This document shows, in pieces, positions 25,151 to 35,314 of a DNA stretch of 64,000 bases (positions are counted from its first letter, which is position 1; the number at the start of each line of letters is the position of its first letter). A model generated the notes under the pieces. It worked only from the letters and a program-made list of their open reading frames with translations. It was not told the DNA's origin and made no database searches. The DNA comes from Solen grandis (taxonomy: Eukaryota > Mollusca > Bivalvia > Adapedonta > Solenidae). Made by a program: the position numbers and the translations under genes. The stretch is taken from positions 45,808,497 through 45,872,496 of the forward strand of contig CM037788.1 in assembly GCA_021229015.1 (NCBI GenBank). Direction: 5' to 3'.

Positions 25151-25625
25151 TCTGAATAACGGCGGAAATGTTGTATGGGTTGGTCTATATACAGATGGAT
25201 ATGATGTGTAGTTGATCTGAATATAGGCGGAAATGCTGTATTGGTTTGTCTATATACAGATGGATATAGTGGGAAGGTTGGTTTGAATATAGGCGGAAAT
25301 GTTATATGGGTTGGTCTATATACAGATGGAATTTGGTGTGTGAGTTGGTCTGAATATAGGCGGAAATGTTGTATGGGTTGATCTATATACAGATGGATTT
25401 GGTGTGTGAGTTGGTCTGCATATAGGCGGAAATGTTATATGGGTTGATCTATATACAGATGGATTTGGTGTGTGAGTTGGTCTGCATATAGGCTGAAATG
25501 TTGTATGGGTTGGTCTATATACAGATGGATTTGGTGTGTGAGTTGGTCTGCATATAGGCGAAATGTTGTATGGGTTGGTCTATATACAGATTGAAATGGT
25601 GTGTGAGTCTAAATATAGGAGGAAA
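25151..25625. repeat. 66-bp minisatellite, right segment
   Basis: About seven units. Successive ATGGGTTG landmarks at 25373, 25439, 25505 and 25570 give spacings of 66, 66 and 65 bases. Each unit contains two TTGGTCT half-units, one followed by ATATAGGCGG and one by ATATACAGATGG. The first 15 bases are also the right target duplication of the Penelope-like insertion. Confidence 0.92.
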
Positions 25626-26930
25626 TACATGTGATATATTGTCTCCAATTGTGTGAACGTTGTCTTATATATTTTTAACGGCATTTATTTCAAAGACTCG
25701 ACTTAAGGTATTATTATCGCTGTTCCTAAAAAGGCAATTTTAAAAATGTTTACAACTATAGATGTATACTTTTTACTTTATATTTTTCTACAGTTTTTAA
25801 GTGTTATTAACAAATGATTAACATAATAGAAGAGAAAGTTGTGACATATTGTACAGTAATGGATAACTAAAAAACGTTAATGAATTTATAGAACTTGGTG
25901 TTACATTAAATTCAAACAGTTGTTTGTATGCTTCCAAAAAAAAAGGTTGTCAGAAAGTGCATTGAAATCATTACACTCATGATCATGATTTATTAAAGGT
26001 TGAAAAAACTCTTTTTTTTAATTCTATGGTTTTACCTGTTTCATATTACGGTTATAAAATATGAGGGTTTGACAATGTTGCAGATATTAAGTTTGTTCAC
26101 TTGGAATTTCTCAAACAGTTTTATCTGCTAAACAAAATAATGCTACCAGTTTGCTTTTATGGAGAATTATGGTAGTTTCCATTTTTCTCTAGTTACTGTA
26201 CACAGATTTACTTGCCTTAATTACTGGCAAAAACTTAAATAGCCCAATTATTTTTTTGTTATAGTTATTCAATATGAAAGATTATAATGGTAATTTTATT
26301 CTACAAAGACGAAGAATATCAAATCAATGATTGATGCTATCGGATTATTATATTTTTTGTCTAGAATTTATGTTTGTGCAGAACAGTTCAGCAAAGAGTT
26401 TATGATCAATATATTCAATGCTTATTTTATTCTACATCTATAAATAAAGGTTATTAGTAAGATACATATCGTACTTTCAAAGCATGTTTCGAAATTGAAT
26501 CATATAGCATGAAGGCTATAACTCTCCTCTACAGTATAGTGCTCTCACGAAATTTAGATATAATTCTGCTTATAACATAGATATTGAAGATAGTAGATAT
26601 ACAGATATCGAAAGATAAACTGATCATGAATCTTTGTAACATAATTGCGTAAGAAAATGGAATTCAGTTTGTTTTAGTATGCCCTTATCATAGAGATTAC
26701 ACGGCCAACAGTTATGAAATTTAAACCTTTGATGCTTTAACATTAAAATAGCTAAATTCTTATATCGTGCTTTTGAAAAAAGGATGTTAAATATTACATA
26801 AATTATATGTCATGACTTTGGTATATCCTTATGTTTATAATTTTATAAAATGATATGGATTTCGTTATTCAATGTGATTGTTTCATATATTTTCAATGTT
26901 TATGTTATATATTTTATATAATTGTTTATC
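25626..26930. other. AT-rich spacer, no gene seen
   Basis: Very AT-rich unique-looking DNA between the two minisatellite domains. No open frame of interest and no repeat signature recognised. Confidence 0.6.
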
Positions 26931-27480
26931 ATAGTGGACATTATGTTTATATCCAATAAACGGGAATAGTGTCTGCCTTGGTATATATAAAGAGTGGGAG
27001 AGTGTGCGGCTTGGTCTAAATAAAAACTAGAAAAGAGAGAAAGATATGGTTTGTATAAAGACAGGAATGAATAGTGTATGATTTTGTCTGTATACAAAAC
27101 AGTCGGGAATAGCGTGTGATTTTGTCTGTATAAAAAATACACAAATAAATTTGTTCATGTTTTTATTTTGCAGTAAACAGTTTGGAATATTGAGTGTAGG
27201 TCTGTATACATGTATAGACAATATGATCTGTAACGCGATCAGTTTTATATCGGTAACAGTATATGGTTTGGTCTGTTTAAGGGAAAAATGTTACTTGGAA
27301 AGGCGAAAATACGAGAAATTAATATGTCTGAAAAAAGAAAGTAATAATGTGCAACTTGGTATTTATGAAGAGGGAAAGTAATATGGTGTACTTTATATAA
27401 AGATGGGAGTAGTGTATTACTTGGTCAGAATACAGACGGAATTAATGTGTAATTTGGTCTGTATAAAGATGGTGATAGTG
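26931..27480. repeat. Decayed units related to the 26-bp array
   Basis: Scattered imperfect copies of TTGGTCTGTATAAAGA-type motifs, for example around 26979, 27010, 27046, 27080, 27120, 27196, 27265, 27420 and 27455. Spacing is irregular and flanking bases vary. They look like the old margin of the cleaner array to the right. Confidence 0.6.
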
Positions 27481-28445
27481 CGTGGTTAGGTCTGTATACA
27501 GACGAGGATAACTTGGTCTGTACACAGACGGGGATAACTTGGTCTGTATATAGATGGTGATAGCGCGTGGTTAGGTCTGTATACAGACGGGATAACTTGG
27601 TATGTATACAGACGGGGATAACTTGGTCTGTACACAGACGGGGATAACTTGGTCTGTATACAGACGGGGATAACTTGGTCTGTATACAGACGGGGATAAA
27701 TTGGTCTGTACACAGACGGGGATTACTTGGTCTGTATACAGACGGGGATAAATTGGTCTGTACGCAGACGGGGATAACTTGGTCTGTATACAGACGGGGA
27801 TAACTTGGTCTGTACGCAGACGGGGATAACTTGATCTGTATACAGACGGGGATAAATTGGTCTGTATACAGACGGGGATAACTTGGTCTGGATACAGACG
27901 GGGATAACTTGGTCTGTATACAGACGGGGATAAATTGGTCTGTATACAGACGGGGATAACTTGGTCTGTATACAGACGGGGATAAATTAGTCTGTATACA
28001 GACGGGGATAACTTGGTCTGTACACAGACGAGGATAACTTGGTCTGTATACAGACGGGGATAACTTGGTCTGTACACAGACGGGGATAACTTGATCTGTA
28101 TACAGCTGGGGATAACTTGGTCTGTATACAGACGGGGATAACTTGGTCTGTACACAGACGGGGATAACTTGGTCTGTATACAGACGGGGATAAATTGGTC
28201 TGTACGCAGACGGGGATAACTTGGTATGTATACAGACGGGGATAAATTGATCTGTACGCAGACGGGGATAAATTGGTCTGTACACAGACGGGGATAACTT
28301 GGTCTGTATACAGACGGGGATAAATTGGTCTGTACGCAGACGGGGATAACTTGGTTTGTATACAGACGGGGATAAATTGGTCTGTACACAGACGGGGATA
28401 ACTTGGTCTGTACACAGACGGGGATAACTTGGTCTGTATATAGTC
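27481..28445. repeat. 26-bp minisatellite with a 14-bp palindrome in each unit
   Basis: About 37 units of 26 bp; a clean copy is 27643-27668 (GATAACTTGGTCTGTATACA then GACGGG). Common variants are TACACAGAC and TACGCAGAC for TATACAGAC, and AAATTGG for AACTTGG. The main unit contains GTCTGTATACAGAC, a perfect palindrome. The minus strand lacks stops in all frames, so open frames of up to 307 codons appear (a YRPSYPRLYTDQVIPVCIQT-like cycle). As with the 37-bp array, 26 is not a multiple of 3, and I regard the frames as a by-product. Confidence 0.95.
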
Positions 28446-29691
28446 GGTAATACTGTGTATCTTGGTCTATATAAAGAAGGAAAAGTTGTATCACTTAGTC
28501 TTTTTTTAAAAGTTGAATAGTGTGTGGATTGGTATGTACATGTAGTGTGTGTGGTTCAATTTGTATAAAGAATAGAATAGCGTGTAAGATTAGTATATAT
28601 AAAGGCTAGTATAATGTTCGGCTTTTCCAGTACAAAGGTCTGTATACAGACGGGTATAATGTGTGTATTGGTCTGTAATAAAAGGGGAAAATGTGTAAAT
28701 TGGTCTGTATAAAGACTTGGTCTGTGTATACTGTATATATTTGTTTTTTCTTAAACTGTTAAAAGATGAGAAAGTTTCGTGACTTAGTCTGTATGTTGCT
28801 CTTGTAAGTTAGTTTGTATATAGGTGGGTATAAAGCTAAATGGTGTTCCAGATTACAGCTGCCCCAGTGTGTCTCGTATTGCCTAATCACGAAGTCCATT
28901 TTGGTAGCTCGGTGACAATAATGGGACTTACAAGCAAAACAAATGACGTCTTCCAATTACGCCGGTCCTGCGACAATGCACCGTAATTTTCTTAGAAAAT
29001 CCTCGCAGTTATTCGGAGAAGTCTTCAGAATAATCCATCGACCTAACTCTGTTAATTTCTGACCGTAAATATGCTTTGTCATGTTATCTAAAGAAGATCG
29101 TTACCTTTAATATGGCCGGCTGCTAAAGGACAGTATTAATGAAGTGATAAGAGAAACCATTATTAATCATTCGGCGATAATGAAGATGTTCACAACTGAC
29201 CGCTGTAGCGCATGCCGTGGCGTCCCCACTTTTTGTTCGGTGTTATTTGATTTATTTCATCTTACCACAAGGGAATGTTAAATCGTCACTATAATTGTCT
29301 CAGTGCGTGGGTCCTTATATTATCAAAATGACGTCATTGTATAGCACTGTGTTGGTGAATACCTTCAAAGAAATTACTTGCTTCCGGCTTGCATATTAAG
29401 ACATAGGTGGCGATTTCGCCGTTTTGAGTACGTTGGTATAAATGTTCTAACCACTTGCAGACATTGATTTATTGAGAAATAGTTTAGAAATATAAAGAAC
29501 ACGATTTGTTACTTGTTTCATTTAAAGAACTATGTATTGAATATATTTCTTGATGGCATTAATCCCCCTCTTTTGATTTATGGTTTGAAAAGATGGTGTT
29601 TGCTGTTGCACGATTGATATTTGCTTGTTGATTCATATTTAAGCTATCCATTAGTAAATGCTTTTATAGCTCTAATAACATTTTTCTAATC
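28446..29691. other. Right margin of the array, then unique sequence without a gene
   Basis: To about 28850 there are decayed GGTCTGTATAAAGA-like copies (for example 28477, 28642, 28700, 28780). Beyond that the sequence is unique-looking. A 65-codon minus-strand frame at 28759-28956 straddles the margin and is not recognised. Confidence 0.5.
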
Positions 29692-29940
29692 ACTTATTTA
29701 GGGTAGGGGCCGCCGAGGCCGAGCATTTACAGTCGTGGACTACAAATCTCTCAGCCCCTCACTACTGTGGGTTCGAATCCCGGTAGGGACTTCGGGTTTT
29801 TCATGTGAGGAAGCCTTGCTGCTGGCTTGCGGTAGGTCGGTGGTTCTACCCGGGTACCAATTAGCTTGACGTCGCTATATGATTGAAATACTATCGCAGC
29901 GACGATAAACCCAAATAAAACAACAATAACTTATTTAGGG
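29692..29940 (+). mobile_element. tRNA-derived SINE with 12-bp target duplication
   Basis: The body at 29704-29928 lies between two perfect copies of ACTTATTTAGGG (29692-29703 and 29929-29940). A Pol III B-box-like GGTTCGAATCC is at 29770-29780 in a tRNA-like head. The conserved middle includes TTTTCATGTGAGGAAGCCTT, GGTAGGTCGGTGGTTCTACC and GACGTCGCTATATGA, and the tail is GCGACGATAAACCCAAATAA. The same body occurs at 35528-35778 and, truncated, at 58717-58846. The middle region is of a kind I associate with widespread molluscan SINEs. Confidence 0.88.
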
Positions 29941-29969
29941 AAGTAAAAAAATGTTTTTAGTGAGGTTAG

Positions 29970-30393
29970 CTACGGTGGCACTGAGGTGACATGTGCAATA
30001 GTTTTTTTTTTGGTATTGTTTTCCCGAGTTAATTTTTTTTTTTAACTCGGGAAAACAAAGTTCTTTTTTTTTTTTAACTCGGGAAAAAATTTGTTTTCCC
30101 GGTTAATTTTTTTTTTTAACTCGGGGGAAAACAAAAAAATATTGTTTTCCCGAGTTTGTTTTTTTTTTAACTCGGGAAAACAAAAAATATTGTTTTCCCG
30201 AGTTAAATTATTTTTTTTTAACTCGGGAAAACAAAAAATATTGTTTTCCCGTGTTATTTATTTTTTTTTTAACTCGGGAAAACAAAAAATTAAGTCGTGC
30301 GCACGACTTAATTAGCCAATCAAATCCGCTTATTATGTTGTGGCCACGACTTAATAAGTTGTGGGAACGACATAATTGGCCAATCAGAGCCCT
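29970..30393 (+). repeat. Left terminal inverted repeat of the foldback-like element
   Basis: Three parts: a 32-bp terminal segment ending GTGCAATAG; about six hairpin units of roughly 50 bp, each TTTTCCCGAGTTAA, a T-rich loop, TTAACTCGGGAAAA and an ACAAAAAATATTG linker; and an inner segment of about 105 bp. The inner segment opens with a perfect 22-bp palindrome at 30290-30311 (half-site TTAAGTCGTGC) and contains TTGTGGCCACGACTTAATAA and CCAATCAGAGCCCTC. Confidence 0.92.
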
Positions 30394-30962
30394 CCGCCAG
30401 AGTCACGAGGGCTGCAAAGTTCTGTTCTAAGTTATACAATCATAATTTATCAAATTCAAAACAATAGCTTTAAAAGAGATGCAACGTTTAAAAATGTTTA
30501 TTTTCTTTTTTTTTTTTCTCTTTTTCTTTTTTTGGGGGGGGGGGGGTGTTGTTTTATTGACATAATCTTTGTTTTTGTCACTAATTGGATTCTCACTTGG
30601 CTATTTATTACCAACATTGTTTGTGATAATCATTGAACACTCATTCATTTGTGCTAAATTTCTGGAATAACAACTTTACAACAAACACAACAGTGTCAGA
30701 TATTGACGCCCACTCTTATTTTTTACTTTTAGCTCATAATGTTGATATATTTCTTTCAGTTGTAAGCATTATGCTAAAAATAACATTTGGCAATACAAAT
30801 TCTAATATGTGTGTGTCTGTCTTCCTTTTTAACACCCAACCCATCTCCCCAGATACACTCACACTCACAGACTGCATATCTGTAGCCAGTATTTATTTAT
30901 ACGCACACAGTTTACTTATTTACACAGTACTTGTACACTGGTGACATTTGCAAACAAAATAT

Positions 30963-31440
30963 ACATATATGAGGGAGCTTGCTCCTACAGCAGCCATCTG
31001 ATCAGGGTCTGTACAGTCTATAATTTTGATATAGAAATTCATCAAGTGCCTAAAAGGCAACAGCAAAATCATCTGTAAGTTTGCAGAAGCAGTGTTGTAA
31101 GGGGTCTAGAAACCTTTAAAGATGCATGTTGTTTAAAAAAATGTTTTAATGTACTATTAAACTTGCTGAAGAGAACACCTCAACTGAGGAAAATCTTAAG
31201 AGACCACCCTTTGGTCTAACATGTACAAGTATTCAAATGGCGATAACTCTTAAATTAGTCATCCTAGAGTTATGGTTATTGTACACCGCACTTCTCCACA
31301 CTGAGATCTATCTACCTATAAAGTTTCATGTTGATACATTTTACATTTTTTGTGTAATGCTCCGGACAAAATTATGACGAACAGACGGACGGGAAGGACA
31401 AAGCGGCAACTTTATGCTCCCCCTTCGGGAAGCATAAAAA
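30963..31440. repeat. Interspersed repeat with hairpin ends, inside the foldback-like element
   Basis: It begins near GGGAGCTTGCTCCT (self-complementary GGAGC/GCTCC) and ends ATGCTCCCCCTTCGGGAAGC followed by ATAAAA, another hairpin. Between them is text such as GAGTTATGGTTATTGTACAC, AAGTTTCATGTTGATACATT and GACGAACAGACGGACGG, which I associate with a very common bivalve interspersed repeat. Borders are approximate. Confidence 0.5.
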
Positions 31441-32446
31441 ATCAGCATAAGATCTTTAAAAGTCAACATAAGGTTTAGGAATTCTAAACAGGATCTTGAA
31501 AATTCAAGATAATATCTTCAAATCAGTTTTCGATAATTCAAGATACAAAATCCTTGAAATTCGAGATAAAATCTTGAAAAAATCAGATAATTCAAGTAAA
31601 CTACACTAACTAGAAAGGGTATCGGACTGAGACTTGGATTTTTGCCTTTTGTATCCTAAGAATTACCAACTGACCGAATTCCATTAACTCTGTGTGATAG
31701 TTTCCCAGAATTATCTTGAAATTTCAAGACATATATTTCATACATATTTTAAGAACGAAAAGGATTAACAGAGAAATTCAAACTTTGATAAACAGACTAT
31801 CTCGCCAAATGAAAAGCTAAAACCAGATCGGACATGCAATATATACTCAGAAAAAAGCATCTTTACATGCCTTTCCATTTGATTATCGTTGTCGAAACTT
31901 TCTGGATCACTTCATAGCCTAAACTTATTGATAACGATGACCAATGCTGCTGCCTACACAATTCGTTCTCATAGTCTCGCGGTGAAGGAATATCCTTCTT
32001 ATTTCAATTCAAATGGATGGTGTAATTTATGATTACATAATATTACATTATATATACATTATATAATCTAATTTACAAACAGCTCTCAGTACCTGTACCA
32101 GAAGTTGTTTTTCTTGACCTAGACTCTGGGTTTGATGTTAAGTGCAAGAATAATGCTAAAACACGATCCCTCGGAATGTTTAAGCTGACTGTAAAATGTT
32201 TTCACGTTAACAGTTATACGCCATTGTAAACAATGATTTTTGGTTGGTGACTATAAGCGAATTCAAACATATTTGCAGGTGATTATTACTTGTATCCTAA
32301 GTGTTTTAAGGAATATAGTCAATAAATGTAAAGTTTCTTTTTTGCTGAGTACATAATGTATGGAAATGGTGGGCGCTTTAAATTCTTACAGCCGGACTGG
32401 ACCAGTAAACGCAACGGCCAGCTTGTTGGAGGTATAGTACTACAAT

Positions 32447-32516
32447 TATTCAAAATATATTTTTAATATATATATTTATATAATAATATATAATATATAT
32501 TTATATATATATTTTA
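32447..32516. repeat. AT-only tract
   Basis: About 70 bases made almost entirely of A and T (TATATATTTATATAATAATA and similar), directly inside the right terminal inverted repeat of the foldback-like element. Confidence 0.8.
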
Positions 32517-32537
32517 ACTCAGACATTAACTCTGACT

Positions 32538-32984
32538 GAGGGCTCTGATTGGCCAATTATGTCGTTCCCACAACTTATTAAGTCGTGGCCACAACATAAT
32601 AAGCGGATTTGATTGGCTAATTAAGTCGTGCGCACGACTTAATTTTTTGTTTTCCCGAGTTAAAAAAAAAAAAATAACACGGGAAAACAATATTTTTTGT
32701 TTTCCTGAGTTAAAAAAAAAATTTAACTCGGGAAAACAATATTTTTTGTTTTCCCGAGTTAAAAAAAAAAAATAACACGGGAAAACAAAAATGGCTTTGT
32801 TTTCCCGAGTTAAAAAAAAAATTAACTCGGGAAAACAATATTTTTTTGTTTTCCCGAGTTAAAAAAAAAATTTAACACGGGAAAACAAAAATAACTTTGT
32901 TTTCCCGAGTTAAAAAAAAAAATTAACTCGGGAAAACAATACCAAAAAAAAACTATTGCACATGTCACCTCAGTGCCACCGTAG
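32538..32984 (-). repeat. Right terminal inverted repeat of the foldback-like element
   Basis: Reverse complement of the left repeat with the same three parts, but about seven hairpin units instead of six, and GTGTTA/GAGTTA variants in the unit arms. The inner segment with its 22-bp palindrome (32621-32642) matches the left copy almost base for base. The hairpin part differs by whole units and T-run length. Confidence 0.92.
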
Positions 32985-32988
32985 TTAG

Positions 32989-35314
32989 CTCCAACAGCCT
33001 TATACTGTCTTTCTAGTCGTTGCCAATAAGCTAGATTTTGTCGTTCGGACAAAAAAAAGCTTCACATACAGGAATAAGATTATGTATAATTTTCAAGAGT
33101 ATGCCAAACACTGACAATTTAAAATACATATCATAATATTTGGGAAAATAAAAGCTGAATGATTAATACCAACGTGTACTATATTATAGCAGTGATGGAT
33201 GGCTATAATCTCAGCGAAAGCTCTTCCTAATGTTAAGTTGAAATATCATACATATCCTATATAAACTCTAGAAGATTTATATATTCAAATGATTAAGCAT
33301 ATTATTTCATCATTTTCTTAAACTCTTAAACGATACATTGAATCAGTCGGAAAGCCACCTCGTTTTTTAAATAAAAGTTAACGAACTTTGATATACAGCA
33401 AGTTTAGAAAGGCATTTCATCAGATTAATTGCGTTTCACTTTTAACTTCACTATATGACGCCAACTAACATAACCATGTTACACATTTCTATTCAATTGA
33501 GTGCAACAGCAAAACCATTTACTGTAATAGAAATTCATCATAAAGTGAAATGAAATTAATGCATAATATATATTGATGAAGGAAGATACTACATTTAATG
33601 ACACGATTCGTTTAGTCGTTATTACTCTGTACACTGATTATTTCTTCGATGTAACAACGTCAAATATTAATGTGTATAAATTTATCGCAGAGAATCAAAC
33701 CCTCGCTGGTATTATACCGGCGAGCTACCACAGGTTTCAGATAAAGTTTAAAACTGCGGTCACACGGGCCTACCTGGAGTGGATACTGGAGAATTCGAGC
33801 AGACAGTTCATGAACCACTAAGTATAGCATGTATATGTAATGATGTTGTTATTAAATACCGAACACACGTTTCATTGATTATAAACCTTATATCATTTGG
33901 AAACACAATGAGAAATGTGTTCCTCTTGCATTAAGGTGATATCCGACTTTTTTATTTTTCATATAATTAAGATATCACCAAAAACGAGAAGAGGTATATT
34001 TTAAAGGAAATTTTATGTAATGGTTTACGGTCTACTTGGGAAGCTGAATTCTTGACGACGCCTATAGATGTTGAAGTTATGTTATAGTAATCTCATTGAT
34101 GTACAGACATATAGTTAAACAGTATAACTTCCGTATGAAATCACGTCATCAATGACATTGGACGTCCTTGGAAGAAACACATGTACGATGATGTGGGAAC
34201 TTGTGACTGCTCTTGTGACCAGTGCAGACCATGATCAGCCTACACATCCGTGCAGCCTGATCAAGGTTTGTACTGTTCGCTATTGAGTCAATAAATTTTC
34301 AAGAAGCATCCCCATAACAAACTAATGGTACAGTCCAAAATGAAGAATGGATAAGTCCAATTATGAAAGTTAGCAAGGTTAGGGTTAAAGAGCTTGCAAA
34401 GCAATTCATTCAACCTTGCTCTAGGCTCGTGTGACCAGTCTGCATGTCGGAGTACTTATCAATTCGCTTGGAATGATGTAAGAAATCCATGTAATTAGAG
34501 ATGTAAATATTTAATGATGATTGCTTAGCCAGGCAAATCAATACAATGCATGGCAATTGACACTGATGTCTCAAAATTGAAAAAAAAAGAAAAAAGAAAA
34601 TAGTCTGTTGTCTAATAAATCTGCTCATTATGCATAAACTTTCCGACTGTCTATGATAAATTGGTCATAAAATATGACTGAATCGGTGTTCACACGCAGG
34701 CAATCGTAGACTTATATCGCTGGTTCCTAGACCAACTTGTCCGACGAGAGAAAAAAACTGTCAGATAGATTATTTACCGGAGTCTGCTGGCCGTGAGGAT
34801 AACCCCGGTATACATATCTGATATTCAATATAATATTCAAATAAGTTCTTTGGAATGGCCCTCGGGGTTTATTACAAATACGGTTAGACTTTAAAAAGAA
34901 AAAATGCAATTGCTTAGGTAATTTAACGGTATCGTTAGCTCTAGGTAAAATCTAGATAGCACCATGAAAAAATCTTTAAATTCTGAAATCAATTATAGTC
35001 AGCTCGATGAAGAGGTTACTCTGCGCGTGTGTGCGCGTGTATTCCTTATTTATATAAGTATATATACAGTGTGTGTATGGGTGTTCAAGATTTAGAACGA
35101 GGGCCGGTCTGAGATCGGTGTGCCGATTCAATCAATTGTACGCCGATTTTTTCAAATATCGTGGACCGATTAAAATTGACAATATGTGCACATCTGATGT
35201 AAAAATATATATAATTACTTTCGAAATGCATCAAAATGGATAAAAGCAAAATTAAGAAAACAATATAACGAAAGCTTTGTTAGGAAATTAAAGTTGTTCA
35301 TATAAGAAATGAAA
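32989..35314. other. No supported gene; one open frame of uncertain status
   Basis: An 82-codon frame at 33573-33821 becomes locally GC-richer at 33700-33815 (product ending YLEWILENSSRQFMNH). I do not recognise it and cannot see clear splice sites. Around 34190-34330 is text (GACCAGTGCAGACCATGATC, ATCCGTGCAGCCTGATCA, GTTCGCTATTGAGTCAATAA) resembling a frequent bivalve interspersed repeat. The rest is anonymous, with a short GT-rich stretch at 35010-35075. Confidence 0.45.

Larger units (their letters stand above)
29970..32984. mobile_element. 3.0-kb foldback-like element with long hairpin-rich terminal inverted repeats
   Basis: Both ends start CTACGGTGGCACTGAGGTGA (right end read in reverse complement) and the flanks carry TTAG at 29966-29969 and 32985-32988, a likely 4-bp target duplication. 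The terminal inverted repeats are about 424 and 447 bp. The 2.1-kb interior encodes no transposase I can recognise (its longest frame is 103 codons at 30633-30944), so the element is non-autonomous. The architecture recalls Foldback elements, whose inverted repeats are also built of sub-repeats. I cannot place it in a superfamily. Confidence 0.88.

Noticed and set aside
27425..28494. Minus-strand frames of 286 and 307 codons
   Set aside because: Same effect in the 26-bp array: overlapping frames give the same cyclic peptide.
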